Source of the DNA: Strongylocentrotus droebachiensis
Lineage: Eukaryota; Echinodermata; Echinoidea; Camarodonta; Strongylocentrotidae
Reading direction: 5' to 3'
NCBI GenBank assembly: GCA_035222895.1
Contig: JAVYIG010000886.1
Location: 304,501 to 368,500, forward strand
DNA: 64,000 nt
Part shown: positions 21,501-29,752 of the stretch, one piece after another
Numbering within the stretch: the first letter of the stretch is position 1
How the letters are laid out: each line of letters opens with the position of its first letter
The notes under the pieces: generated by a model
What the model saw: only the letters and a program-made list of their open reading frames with translations
What the model was told of the DNA's origin: nothing
Database searches by the model: none
Translations under genes and position numbers: made by a program

Positions 21501-23564
21501 TCATTGATTTTTTCATCCATTCATTCATTCATCCATCCATCCATTCATTTATTCATTATTTATTAATTTATTCGTCTTTTTTCTTTCTTTTTTATTCATA
21601 TTCATTTCATTAAAATTGCCAGTACAAGCAAATGAGCCCATGCATTGCTCTTTTACAGCAATGCATTGTAAACTACTTCAATCATATTATTGGCAGTGGA
21701 TGTAGAATGATTATCTTCATGATTGGTAGACAAATGAAATAAAGAAGCATATATAGACAAAATCTTTGATGTATCGTCTTGTCCCAATCCTAGAAAAATC
21801 CCCCCCCCCCCTGGATGTAAAATGAAGGAAATGCATAAAATACAAGAGTAATGTTTGTATATTAAGTACAGGATGTATGAAATTATCAGAGAGTTTTCCA
21901 GTTTATCCACAGTGTATAAATGTGCACGGTTTTTCTGAAATATTTTGTGTGAAAAATATTTTTACAAATAGACTGTATTCCTAATTGTGCCTTAATAATA
22001 ATAATAATAAAGTAATTTTTATATAGCGCATAATAATAAATTCTCTATGCGCTTTACAACAATCAATTATACAATAAATTACATGATTAATCTAAAGATT
22101 TAATTATACATGGATTAACAGAAATACATATCGAATACAATGATGACCAAATAAGATATAACATAAATGATATAAACTTATCAACACAATTATAATAGTT
22201 AAATAATTACGATCTTTTATTGTAAAGAAATTACATTATTTGACATAAACTAGCATATATATAATTACAGACTATTGGGTGAACATAAATGTCTTCAGAA
22301 GTGATTTGAATGAGTCGACTGTCGGGGCGTTAGGAATATTGAGGGGGAGGTTGTTCCATAGGGTGGGTCCATAGTAGCTGAGGGATCTTTCGCTGTAGAA
22401 TTGAGTATGGGTGCGAGGGACTTGTAGGAGATTTTGTTGCTGAGATCGGAGAGTGCGGGCAGGAACATAAGGATGGATTATCTTGAGAGATTCCCTAATT
22501 TTTGCTGTGAAAGGTTGGCAGGTATATTATTTGAGTGGTACATAAACTTACAACAACAACAAATCATTTTTATTTTCAGATTGCCATAGAGCTGTATGAC
22601 ATGCTACAGAGTGTGGATAGACACAGTCAGCAGATCACACATGCTGACACCATCTGTGACTTCTTGTATCCTTTGAAATTACAAACTTTCCATTCAGTAT
22701 TACTTAACCCATTGAGGTTAACCCAGGAGGTTCTTTTACTCTTTAGAGGACCTATAGTAATTTGCTATCCAGACAATATTCTGAGTAGTGTCCCAAGAGA
22801 GAAGGAACTTAGGAGAAAAACAGTGATTTATTATATTTTGTACGCAACAAACAGGAGGGTTATCCGCAATTACGTTACAATCCACTGACCAAACTGCCCA
22901 TTTGAGAATCGCATAGACTTAGTGATGTCATATTTCAATTATTCATGACTTTATTTTGGGTCTGATTTATTTCAAAATTTCGCCATTCTGTTTCTGTTAT
23001 TATTCTTCTTTCATACAAATGAACTGGGATTACCATTTAAAGCCACTTCAGTAGACTAATTTACACGCAGAAATTAATTCAGGGTTAACCTCTGTGCAAA
23101 TACTAATAATATTCTATGTAATCAGTGATAATTAGATTGTTCCTAACCGTAAAAGGGCCGGGGGCAGAACCATTCCCCTTCCCCTGGCATGTGCCACAAT
23201 ATGTTGGAAGATCATTTTTGCACTGTAAGATTTCATGACTTCATGAGCAAGAGAACATGTGCATCTTACATCCCTCCATACAAAGTGGTTTAGCGATGCA
23301 CCTCGGCATGCCAGTAGGTTGAGTATAGGCTTTGCATTCCTTGTCTCAATATCTCCATGTTGTTTACCCCTTGACCAAGACTTCTTTTCCCACAGCTATC
23401 ACATGAAGTACATGTTCACCGGAGACGGGGTCAAGGCCGACGCTGAGAAGGTCATCAGGGGGCTGAAGCCGCCACTCAGGACCAAGATGAGGTTCATTAG
23501 TAAAGGGGTGGAGAGTCTAGCGGTCAACACACGTCCAGCGCCATACAGTATCAATGCTCTCTAA
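3111..23564 (+). CDS. MED23: Mediator complex subunit 23 (C-terminal ~953 residues, 21 exons)
   Basis: MED23 is a large alpha-helical subunit of the Mediator tail, linking activators to RNA polymerase II in the nucleus. Exons: 3111-3268, 4165-4238, 4749-4926, 5464-5603, 7622-7796, 8369-8532, 9494-9688, 10463-10529, 12007-12175, 12514-12585, 12975-13145, 14070-14186, 15329-15428, 16245-16374, 17668-17774, 18434-18593, 18948-19020, 19945-20180, 21271-21391, 22580-22665, 23396-23564. They sum to 2862 nt, a multiple of three, with GT and AG at every junction and no stop before TAA 23562-23564. Family-diagnostic pieces include PDINQSMCTHVFSMACIW, SPALVETYSRLLAYIEIES, FADYLVCEFSTSAGGQ, VSDFVKENSPEHW, FDWRFNEFPN, VGPFLQRFHEERTRC and FYHMKYMFTGD. 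The N-terminal exons lie upstream of the window. The protein ends in PAPYSINAL, shorter than the mammalian tail. The first exon includes a lysine/glutamate run where mammals differ. Confidence 0.95.
3283..3446. mobile_element. Foldback MITE, family C (CCCTGTTGCACAAAACTTACC ends)
   Basis: A hairpin of about 160 bp: the left arm (GTTGCACAAAACTTACCATT, then a second block with CCATCAATGGTAACTACCATGG) is mirrored on the right, ending GGTAAGTTTTATGCAACAGAGCCC. It begins 14 nt after the 5' splice site of the first visible MED23 exon. A half copy lies at 18606-18705. Confidence 0.8.
3551..3938 (+). pseudogene. Decayed partial copies of the 3' end of MED23 exon 3111-3268
   Basis: The exon's end, with CAGCCATCAAAACACATC, recurs at about 3558-3595 without the donor. 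A more diverged version with CCACCTCTTCCCGACACCTAGAG followed by a donor-like GTAAGT-type sequence is at about 3890-3938, and a weaker one is near 3713-3760. Between them is GA-rich sequence. They look like degenerate tandem copies of the exon end plus intron start, and are not needed for the intact frame. Confidence 0.55.
4258..4455 (+). mobile_element. MITE, family D copy 1 (TTTAAAG termini, ~195 bp)
   Basis: One of four copies (others 10584-10775, 30894-31090, 55928-56134). Shared core: GGAGGGATTAGACCTC, CAAGGTCACTGACAGGTGG, TTATCTCAT, AAATCAGCTCTCA and GCTATATAGAGGG. Termini are inverted, TTTAAAG at the left and CTTTAA at the right; the copy at 10584 shows a longer match (CTGCACTA against TAGTGCAG). 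It starts 19 nt after the 5' splice site of exon 4165-4238. Confidence 0.8.
4490..4662 (+). pseudogene. Partial tandem duplicate of MED23 exon 4749-4926 with its acceptor
   Basis: The copy, 174 bp upstream of the real exon, includes the CCAACAG acceptor (AG 4573-4574) and about the first 70 exon bases, identical to 4751-4820 (from CCACTGTGGATGAGATG to ACCAATGCC). After that it diverges, and its frame reaches a TGA near 4717 with no convincing donor. The intron sequence before the acceptor (CTCTGTGTGACCTTTG-like) is duplicated too. The second copy keeps the family sequence (LLDSLTVHAKM), so it is taken as the working exon. Confidence 0.8.
5635..5884. mobile_element. Foldback MITE, family A
   Basis: Starts with a G run plus GTGTTTCACAAAGACTAAG and ends GTCTTTGTGAAACACTCCCC. 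The internal sequence (TGCCACTGTTTGCTCTCAC, GGTCTCTCAAGGGACGTAC) is shared with the copy at 18011-18281. It starts 32 nt after the 5' splice site of exon 5464-5603. Confidence 0.75.
5905..6034. mobile_element. Foldback element, family B, degraded copy
   Basis: Begins TCTGGGCCTTGGTTTAGAAAGAGTTG and continues to GTTGCGATTGACTCAAATTG. It resembles 17841-18010 (GGCCTCAACTAAGAAAGAGTT, TTGCGATTGATGTTAATCGC) and 9718-9862. In both places family B lies directly beside a family A element. Confidence 0.55.
6281..7606 (+). repeat. 21-bp minisatellite, split by a TTAA-flanked insertion
   Basis: A 21-bp unit with core CTTAATCATCTTAGAC is repeated over 6281-6411 and 7176-7606, about 27 copies, with variants such as GACCTG, GACATG and CATCTTTGAC. 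It reaches almost to the acceptor of MED23 exon 7622-7796. Each unit ends in a pyrimidine-rich CATCTTAG, which resembles a 3' splice site. The unit lacks stop codons in one frame on each strand, which explains long open frames that are not genes. Confidence 0.95.
6412..7175. mobile_element. piggyBac-like non-autonomous element (764 bp, TTAA duplication)
   Basis: The inserted piece begins CCCTATTTAGCCCGGGC and ends with the exact inverted form GCCCGGGCTAAATAGGG. It is flanked on both sides by TTAA (6408-6411 and 7176-7179), inside the 21-bp minisatellite. TTAA duplication and CCC...GGG termini are the signature of the piggyBac superfamily. A second inverted layer is formed by GGGGGGGCTTCTCAGGCCCC and its partner near 7140-7162. 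No transposase is encoded; the interior is AT-rich. Confidence 0.85.
7808..8112 (+). repeat. GGT/GAT trinucleotide-type microsatellite
   Basis: Runs of GGT and GAT on the + strand, starting 11 nt after the 5' splice site of exon 7622-7796. The long valine/methionine open frame across it is an artefact of the repeat. Confidence 0.95.
8569..8880. mobile_element. Foldback MITE, family A, complete copy
   Basis: Left end GGGGGGTGTTTCACAAAGATCC, right end GGGATCTTTGTGAAACACCCCCC. The inverted arms continue inward (AAGTCAAACTTAACTCTAG against the partner near 8828-8855; TTTCCATAG near 8815). It begins 36 nt after the 5' splice site of exon 8369-8532. Confidence 0.85.
9280..9420 (+). pseudogene. Decayed duplicate of MED23 exon 9494-9688
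   Basis: The sequence from ATTCCTGCAGGCTCT through GTAGTTGGTGTACATACATC and CTCACAGTTGGGCTAGCCAC follows the real exon (ATTCGTGCAGGCTCT, GCAGTTGGTGTACAGACATC, CTCACAGCTGGGCGAGCCAC) about 200 bp upstream of it, including the CAG acceptor at 9288-9290. Many point changes and an in-frame TAG soon after the acceptor make it non-functional. It is more diverged than the duplicate at 4490. Confidence 0.85.
9718..9862. mobile_element. Foldback element, family B
   Basis: Bounded by CTGGCCCCGTACAAAGAGTTG and TAAGATAGGGCCCTGG. The inside is made of inverted pieces with TTGCGATTGATCAAAATCAATCG and ATTGATATCAATTGCAAC-like sequence. It starts 29 nt after the 5' splice site of exon 9494-9688. Confidence 0.7.
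10584..10775 (+). mobile_element. MITE, family D copy 2
   Basis: The clearest termini of the family: TTTAAAGCC...CTGCACTA at the left and TAGTGCAGTGGGGCTTTA at the right, inverted. It starts 54 nt after the 5' splice site of exon 10463-10529. Confidence 0.8.
10801..11655. mobile_element. Large foldback element with a nested near-perfect hairpin
   Basis: Outer arms of about 120 bp: the left (about 10801-10940) contains AGAATTTCTCAATTTTTTC, AGAGCATCAAAATGAATGTC and GAAAACCAATT; the right (about 11525-11655) carries the inverted counterparts. Inside, 11315-11395 and 11402-11482 form a second inverted repeat of about 75 bp (GTTAAGTATTGGCTGAGATA on the left, its reverse complement on the right) around a short loop. 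The segment ends near AAGCGCTATATAAA plus an ATT run, so a SINE-like tail is also present. No protein-coding content was recognised. Confidence 0.7.
13170..13995 (+). repeat. ~24-bp minisatellite in a MED23 intron
   Basis: Repeats of GACTGAATGAATTAATGAG plus TGGAT, with shorter variants lacking the GACTG part, fill the intron between exons 12975-13145 and 14070-14186. The intron closes with a short TC run (14036-14057) that serves as the polypyrimidine tract. Confidence 0.95.
14503..15074. mobile_element. Non-autonomous DNA transposon with GTATTTGCCGGCG termini
   Basis: The left end ACCGTATTTGCCGGCGTAAAGG is matched in inverted form by CCTTATCGCCGGCAAATATGG at the right. Subterminal GGTGCGGCCTATGCGGCG (near 14564) has a partner near 15031. 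About 570 bp, no transposase. A tRNA-like sequence lies inside. Superfamily not determined. Confidence 0.7.
14926..15012 (+). tRNA. tRNA-Ser/Leu-like pseudogene or SINE head
   Basis: GGGATGGCCAAGTGGTCTAA looks like the D-arm region and A box of a class II (Ser/Leu) tRNA, and GGGTTCAAATAC 45 nt later like a B box, followed by a run of 12 T that could end Pol III transcription. The acceptor stem and the TCC expected after the B box do not pair convincingly, so a retropseudogene is more likely than a working tRNA. Confidence 0.4.
15585..15936 (+). pseudogene. Three extra tandem copies of the 3' end of MED23 exon 15329-15428
   Basis: The last ~50 bases of the exon (GAAACCATCCTGGAACACC, GGCTGCCTCTTCAAATTCCATG) plus its donor recur with donor positions after 15647 and 15778, both keeping ATGGTAAGGC. 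A fourth copy ends at 15936, where the donor has become ACGGAAAGG. Copies are separated by GA-rich DNA that is itself repeated. No acceptor is obvious before them, and the real exon already joins in frame to 16245. Confidence 0.85.
16720..17125 (+). repeat. SINE-like interspersed repeat
   Basis: Contains ATGACCCAGAGGTGCACCTGGG, GTTAAATGGGCACCCGGTAG and ends in ACGCTATATAAGGACGAACT plus an ATT run, the same tail type as 11490-11520 and 22000-22060. No tRNA head was recognised. The rest of this intron (16375-16719 and 17126-17667) shows nothing I can name. Confidence 0.5.
17841..18010. mobile_element. Foldback element, family B
   Basis: GGCCTCAACTAAGAAAGAGTT at the left faces CAACTCTTTGTAAGACGGAG at the right. 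The interior has inverted copies of TTGCGATTGAT-type sequence. It starts 66 nt after the 5' splice site. Confidence 0.7.
18011..18281. mobile_element. Foldback MITE, family A
   Basis: Left end GGGGGGTGTTTCACAAAGAC, right end TGTGTGAAACACCCCCC. The long arms include TGCCACTGTTTGCTCTCAC and its partner GTGAGAGCAAACAGTGGCA, so most of the element can pair. Confidence 0.85.
18606..18705. mobile_element. Half copy of foldback MITE, family C
   Basis: GGGCCCCGTCACATAAAACTTAC, CTTTGCCATCAATGGCAAC and CTACCATGGTAACAGGGCTC follow the element at 3283-3446. It starts about 12 nt after the 5' splice site of exon 18434-18593. Confidence 0.6.
19486..19648. mobile_element. MITE, family E (TACAGT termini)
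   Basis: Begins TGTACAGTCAATCCTGTG, ends GGTTTGACTGTAT. The interior has GTACATGTTTCAAC and AACCATTTTCAAGGGAAAC, shared with 20192-20390 and 24888-25063. Confidence 0.75.
19777..19903 (-). repeat. tRNA-derived SINE, 5' part
   Basis: On the minus strand it reads GCGCGATAGCTCAGTCGGTAG (A box), then CCCGGGTTCGAAACC (B box), then a tail GCACTAGTGCCCTTTGGTAAGG. That tail matches the end of the repeat at 23852-24120. It behaves as the head of the same SINE, in the same orientation. Confidence 0.7.
20192..20390. mobile_element. MITE, family E (TACAGT termini)
   Basis: TGTACAGTTAAACCTGTC at the left and AAGTTTGACTGTATA at the right. The interior repeats GTGGTCTTT and AGGTGGTC motifs. It starts 11 nt after the 5' splice site of exon 19945-20180. 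Confidence 0.8.
20900..21205 (+). repeat. Probable SINE/LINE-tail fragment
   Basis: Contains GGTATTTATAAAGCACCAAT, GTCTTTAGTTGAGTTCTGAAAG and GACCATTCCACAATCTCGATG, a layout similar to 22000-22500 (GTCTTCAGAAGTGATTTGAA, GTTGTTCCATAGGG). The family was not identified. Confidence 0.4.
21419..21545 (+). repeat. ATTC tetranucleotide microsatellite
   Basis: Imperfect ATTC/ATCC repeats shortly after exon 21271-21391. Confidence 0.9.
21993..22500 (+). repeat. Probable SINE-like repeat with ATA-rich tail
   Basis: Opens with AATAATAATAATAATAAAG and TATATAGCGCATAATAATAAA, has CTATGCGCTTTACAACAAT, and further on GGGGGAGGTTGTTCCATAGG. The GCGCTTTA motif and triplet run are the same signature as at 23852 and 58349. 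Exact ends are uncertain. Confidence 0.45.
22666..23395 (+). other. Second U12-type intron of MED23
   Basis: The intron starts GTATCCTTT, again a full match to the minor 5' splice site, with CCCCTTGAC at 23367-23375 as a branch-point candidate 21 nt before the AG. Phase 2; it joins ICDF-L to YHMKYMFTGD. A second U12 intron in one gene makes chance less likely. Confidence 0.8.
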
Positions 23565-23690
23565 ACCAAAGCAGTGCCTCTGGAATAGCACGTCACTGTA
23601 CAAATTAGCAAACACTTTGTGCCCATGTCTAGCGCTATACTACATTAGTACTCTGTCAAGGAATAGTCGGACCCCCTAACTAAAACTCCA

Positions 23691-24612
23691 CAAGCCATCG
23701 GTAAAGGGGTGGAGAGTCTATCAGTCAGCTCACGTCCAGCACCATACAGTATCAAAGCTCTCTAGGCCAATTAAGCGGTGCCTAGGCAAAAAGGACATAA
23801 CTGTACAAATTACCTGGAGTTAAGCAAACTCTTTGTGCCCATGTCTAGTGCTATATGATAATAATAATCTGGATTTTATAGCGCTTAATACAAAATGCCA
23901 TCTCTAAGCGCTTTACAGATATTATTACCTTGGTCAGCGGATTCATTCACGTACAATGTGCACCATCTCCACTCCCTGCTGAGTATTCCTACCATATGGT
24001 CACCATGAGGGCATATTACTAGCACAAAGGCTTTTGTCATCCTACCTCGCCCCCATTTATCACCTGGGAATGGAGTGGCAAATGTAGATTATTGCCTTGC
24101 CAAAGGACTCTAGTGCGTACATCAGTGCTTTGTTAAGGAATAGTCAGCCCCCCCCCCCCCCCAAACAAACAAACAAACACTCAACAAGCCTAGCAATGTA
24201 CAGCTTCAAAGTCTATGAGTAATCAATGTTCGCCCAGTGAATACTCTCTTCGGTCTAATTGAAACTCTGTAAATACCGAAGCATAATAATAATGATAATA
24301 ATTATAGGCGTTTCTGTAGCGCCATCTATCTAGAAATTCTATTCCGAGGCACATTAATTATTACCCCAGCTTACATAGAGTATAAATTGATTGACATGTA
24401 CCTGTATGCCAGGGAACACACAAGCACATCGATGTACAGTGTCATTGCTTTGTAGAGCAACTGTTTTGAGCCGAGCGAACCCTCTTGAAGTGAAGTGTCA
24501 GTTTTTCAGAGGGCTGAAAGACCAAGCAGGCTGTCATGGTCAAGATAAGGTTCTTCAGCGAGGGGTCAAGAGTTGAGTGGTCAGCTTTAGTCCAGCACCA
24601 TACAAGACATGC
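23691..24612 (+). pseudogene. Two degenerate copies of the terminal MED23 exon and 3' flank
   Basis: Copy 1 (23691-23850) repeats GTAAAGGGGTGGAGAGTCTA, ACGTCCAGCACCATACAGTA and flank pieces such as CTTTGTGCCCATGTCTAG, first seen at 23500-23640. Copy 2 (about 24505-24612) has GAGGGCTGAAAGACCAAGC, AAGATAAGGTTCTTCAG and CCAGCACCATACAA. Both lie after the MED23 stop, lack acceptor and frame, and are separated by a SINE. Confidence 0.75.
23852..24120 (-). repeat. SINE body and 3' tail
   Basis: Read on the minus strand it begins GCACTAGAGTCCTTTGGCAAGG, passes CCATTCCCAGGTGATAAATG and ends with AAGCGCTATAAAATCCAG and an ATT run. The first piece overlaps the end of the SINE head at 19777-19903, so the two together outline one tRNA-headed SINE family. 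It sits inside the MED23 3' flank. Confidence 0.6.
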
Positions 24613-24887
24613 ATTGTATTAATACATTCCAAGTCTTCATTCTGTAGAAAAACAAATCTTGCATCAGGAGAAAACTGACATTTAATTTTCTTCTTTGTAA
24701 ATGTAATGTAATACATAGAGTGTTTTCAGTTGAATCACTTTACCCTATGCACAGAATTGCCTAATGTTTGACGGTTAGTGGTGGACCAGTGTTTGCCAAC
24801 AGTAGCACAACCAGAAAAGTGACAGAAGGTACATGCCCCCTCTATATTTTGAGCAACTGTCATAGTTTGAATGTACATATACTTGTA

Positions 24888-25063
24888 TAGTGAAACCTGT
24901 ATGTAAAGACTGCTCAAGGGAGACAAGAAAAATGGTCTTTATGAGCAGTGGTCTTTTTGTACAGGTTTCAATGAGATGAACAATTTTTCAAGGAAAACAG
25001 AAAGTGTGGTCTTTATAGAGGTCTTTCTATAAAGGTGGTCACTAAATCAGGTTTTACTGTCTA
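24888..25063. mobile_element. MITE, family E, third copy
   Basis: TATAGTGAAACCTGTATGTAA at the left, GGTGGTCACTAAATCAGG then TTTTACTGTC at the right. More diverged than the two intron copies. Confidence 0.65.
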
Positions 25064-25065
25064 CG

Positions 25066-27240
25066 GTTCAAGTAGACCCCCTCTAATTTTGGCCAGGGCT
25101 TGTAGCATCCATAGACAAGAGATCAAGATCGTGGATGTATTTTCCAGTCAAGGCTTGTTTCTTCGGTTTTGGGCCGATGTTCTTTTGCAATCTTACCTCT
25201 CCCTCTCGCTTAAAATTGTTGTTTTACTTGCAGCCATATTCCTGTACCTATATAAGAAAAACATCAGTGAATCATACAAGTACATATAAATGTAGAACAA
25301 TGTATGAAAATTTTGTGATGAAATGGCAATCATTATGATACACAAAATGTATTAAATTATTTGAAAAGTAAATTACAAAGTTTTGTGCCAAAAGAGTTTG
25401 GTTACTCAAGGAAGATTTCCTTCCGTAGCAGTTTCATTAAGTGTGCAAATCCAATGTTGTATACTTTTCCCATTCATTACCAACCTCAGAAATATACATG
25501 TACCTGAAGATTGTATCCTGATAGCACTTCCCTCCCTATTTGTCAACCTTCCCCCATAAACAGATGATCACTTGCTGTACGTACAGGGAGGGGGGGGGGG
25601 GGGGGGTTAACTACGGTATCTGGTTTGTTGGAAAAAGTTTGCCCTTGTTTATTCTTATCTAGCCTTAACAGTTTGATTTTTAAGAAAAAAATACTGGTAG
25701 GTCTAACTCTCAACCGTCTATATCAGAAAGTTAAGCTTTCAGTCTACTTCTTGTGATACTCAGTAAAGTATGGGACACAAAATCACAAAACCTTGTACTT
25801 TCAGAAGTAACACATTAACCGTACCTGTGCATTCAATGCATTGTATTGGAGGTTTATTCTGTTTGACACAGGGATATTCCCTTTCATTTTATTTATTTGT
25901 TAATGTCATTTTTCTTGCAGCAGAAAATTTTGCATGTTTTGTAGTGTAAATATTAGCAGCAGAAAGGTGCTAAATATTGAATGTAAAATTGATCATGTTC
26001 TCATACCAGATTCATCGTCTGTTTGGAGCCAGAAGGGCTTTAGCTCATACAGTTTAACACAGAGTTAATGTCCTTGATCAAAACAAACAGCACATACTTT
26101 GCAGGAAATTTTGATTATGTGTTAAATATGTCCTTGTATATAATTTGTAAATAAATGTCCTTGCTGACTTACTTTCCTATGTGCAACTTGAATTTTGTAG
26201 GCCTATTCTAATCATCATTGTTTAGCCACCCCACCCTTATTATCTTGGTACATAATGCAAATGAGAGAGAAAGAGAAAGAGAGACAGAGACAGAGAGAGA
26301 GAAAGAGAAAGAGAAACAGAGAGAAAGAGAGGGAAATAAGGGAAGAAAGTATCAGAAAAAAAGAGGGTAAAGGAGAATACAGGTATTTTATAACTTGTGA
26401 TTTTTTTGTGTGTGTGTGCGAGAATGGGGGGGGGGGGGGGAGGGGGTCATGGTCTATCTGCATCTATTCTCAAATGTTTTTAACTTGCCCTATTTGTTAT
26501 AAAATCACTCATTCTTTCCTTCTCTCTTTATCAACAAAAAGTGAGGGGGGAGGGGGTGTTCGAGCCAGCCGTTCTGCAGGCCCTGACATGAAGGCTTCTA
26601 AATAACTACATTTTTCGCCTGAATCTAAATTTGGGAATTTATAATTTTTTCAACAAACGCATACAAAAGTATAATTTACAAAAAAAATTGAGAAAAATCC
26701 CAGAAAATCATGTTATTTCAATAACATTTGTAAATCACTGGTATCGAATTAGAAATAAACCATGTTTTAATTTTATTTGGGGGGCAACCCCCCCCCCCCC
26801 CACATCAGTACGCCAGCGTTCAGGGGCTCATGTCTTCTCACCCCTATAAAACAAATCACACATGCTTTCCTATCCTCTCACAATATTTCCACGATATGCG
26901 CGTATCGCTATTATAAAATCCTCCATTAATAATAAAGAGGCATGCGGAATGTTGAGGAAATTTAATTCCTTTTTACTCTCCTTTTCTTTGAATTTTATGG
27001 ATTCAATACAGGTTTTATTATTTTACTTTTGGTTATCAAATACAAACCATTTGTACACAGTACACCTTTACTGCTGATTTTGTTAATGTGTTGTTGTTGT
27101 TGATAGGGGGTTGTTACCTCCCCCACCCCCCCCCCCCCCCCCCCCCTCCCCCAATTTCCGTCGCCTTTGAGCCTGACACAACGGCAGCAAAAAAAGAAAG
27201 AGAGGAAAAGGCGTTGATATGTACTGTGATTTGAGTTATC
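25066..27240. other. Intergenic region between MED23 and the first lipase gene
   Basis: No coding region was recognised. It holds long G or C homopolymers (near 25590, 26426, 26789 and 27129), a GA-rich microsatellite at 26261-26345 and an AATAAA at about 26150 that could be a polyadenylation signal only if MED23 had a 2.6-kb 3' UTR. A repeat at about 26530-26845 with AAAGTATAATTTACAAAAAA and ACATTTGTAAATCACTGGTAT is seen again at 59385-59520. Confidence 0.6.
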
Positions 27241-27247
27241 GTGATAT

Positions 27248-27298
27248 CACGTGGTTTCCACTGACCAGACGCATACGTCATCAAAATGTTCGACCAAT
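27248..27298 (+). promoter_or_regulatory. Possible proximal promoter motifs of the first lipase gene
   Basis: A palindromic E-box CACGTG (27248-27253) and a CCAAT box (27294-27298) lie 225-275 nt before the start codon. No TATA box in a good position was seen. The motifs are short and could be chance. Confidence 0.3.
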
Positions 27299-27521
27299 GG
27301 CTGGGGCGTAAAAGTGACAAGGTGATATTTTGATAGTGATATGTCACTATAATGCTTATACGTGATATTTTAGAATTATTAAATAGCAAGGGACTATAAC
27401 TCGAATAGTGACAGTAGGCATATCTATTCAGAAGAGGCCCAGTTGTCGTTTTTAATTCGTTGTCGACGGTCACGGTTTTGTAACAGATTTTCATACTGCT
27501 TTTCATACTGCGAATTCGAAA

Positions 27522-29711
27522 ATGGACTCTTTTCGCAGTTCTTTAGTGTTAACAGTTTTGGCAACATGCACTGGCATCGGTGAGTATTAACTCTATACAA
27601 ATCTGGGAAATCACTGAGTCAAAGCATAGTCATGCATAATGGATATTCATCTAACTATTTTGAGATAATTTTGTTTAATAGAATTATGGCAAATATAGGT
27701 TTTCCCGGCTAATTTCGTCAAAGCAGCAATCCATTTCATTTCCGTGCATTCATGTTCGAGCAAATTTTCTCCACTCATTGCTCCCCTGTTTCATTTTTAA
27801 ACTTGTTGCATTCAATTTCGTTTCGAGTCACCGAATTTTCTAGCATGCACATTCAAATTAATGCTTGGATCAGTCAATTTGGAAATTCGTAAGGGTCATT
27901 CAATTTCGTCAATGTTCAGTGGGAGGAGAATTCTTTGGCGAATTGCGGTTTCATTTTCGTTTATGGGCAACCTCTTTCGCAATCGGGTCATTCAAATTAA
28001 AACTAGAGCTCGTAATCAAAGTATGAGGCTCGATGTTAATTCGGATATTCAGTATTTCATGTTCATTTATTTATACTTTTTCTCTATGATCTTTTTTGAC
28101 ATCATTTCACATTATACAATCTTGTTATCTGTCTCAATGTCTAATATATTTATATTACATTTTATGTTTTCTCTTCCTTTCTTTATTTTTGTTGAAACAT
28201 CTCTTTATTCATATCTTCATAAAAAAAAAAAAAAAATTTCATTATAAATGTCTTTGAGGTTATTTTTTAAATGGTTTGTTATGATCAATCTTGATTGAGT
28301 AGGTGATCTTTCTTTCTTTTCATTTACCATCTTTTTCTTTATTCATCAGTGTATTTTGTTTTCATCATGTCCATGTCTATTAAAGCTGAACTCTACATCT
28401 GTCCAGGATCTGTTTATATATAGCTTGTGCTTAGAAGAGAAGGCACAAATTATGCACCTTCTCTGGGGACAGTTACCTGTGTAATGACAGGTATTTACTA
28501 AAGAATACGCATGTCATTCCTCCAAGTAAACTTTGCATAAATTATTCAAACAGAAGTATATTAAGTGACAAATTAACATCAAATGAAAAGCAATGCACAA
28601 ATGTCACATATGCATGCCTAATCACGAAATTGAATGCACGAATACATACCACCGTCTGCCCGGCGCGAATTTGAATGCTCTTTGCACGCTTTTCTAAATT
28701 GAATGCTCGTATTGCACGTTTCCATGACAAGAGTATGAAATCGCATGCTACTAAATCAAATTGAATGACGCAATTAACTTTTTGAACGTTGATCTGCATA
28801 GTCATTCAATTTTGCACGAACTTGACTGAACTTAACGTTAATTGGGATGCTAAGTTTACGAAGTTGGGCGGGAAAACCTATAAAAGAATTTAAAATTTAA
28901 ATTAAAACAAATATTGTCTAGAAATGTAATCATTGTTGAGCCAATAACGTCAATGGTTGATGAGCCTAAATTAAAATGATACAAGATCGAAACCTTTACA
29001 ATATATTCCAAAATTATTTCTAAAAAGTCTATGTGTAGCTTGAATTTAAAATTTACATATCTATTTGCTTCATTAGCACCAAATAGACTATACGGGAGCC
29101 TTCGTTTAATTACATGTACATCAAAGAACAAAGGAAACTTTTATCTTTAAAAAGAAAGCGATATTCTTTTTACCCTTTTTCCTCCATTTTTTAAATTAAA
29201 AAAAAAAAACATGTTGATGTTATCGGATTCTTTACGACTTGTATAAGACACAATTACCTCTCTCCCCGTTTTACAAATGTAGGCTATATAATTTACCTAT
29301 ACATATATCATTAGATGATTCTTTTACTTTTGTCCATGTTCATTATCACCCACATTATTGATAATAGCTGCCGTTCGGAAGGTGACGAGAGGGAGGGTGA
29401 GAGAAAGAGGGAGAGGGGCGGTGAAAGAGAAAAAGGCATAGAAATATGAAAGGACAGAGCAAAAGAAGTAAATACTTAAAAATGTATGCCTTTGGTTTTG
29501 AGACGATCAATCAGAGTGTCACTGTTTCCACTTAAATCGCATACCATTGCACTTGACATGACATATAAAGAAAAGTATGATTGATTTGGGGACAATCATG
29601 AACACATCCTTGGGATAAGATGCACACTTTCATTTCAAGTGAAAATGTATCGATATTCCAACTCACAGAGGTGCGGGCGTCTGTTAAGAAGTAACGCTAT
29701 TCGATGCGGAA

Positions 29712-29752
<41 letters not shown>

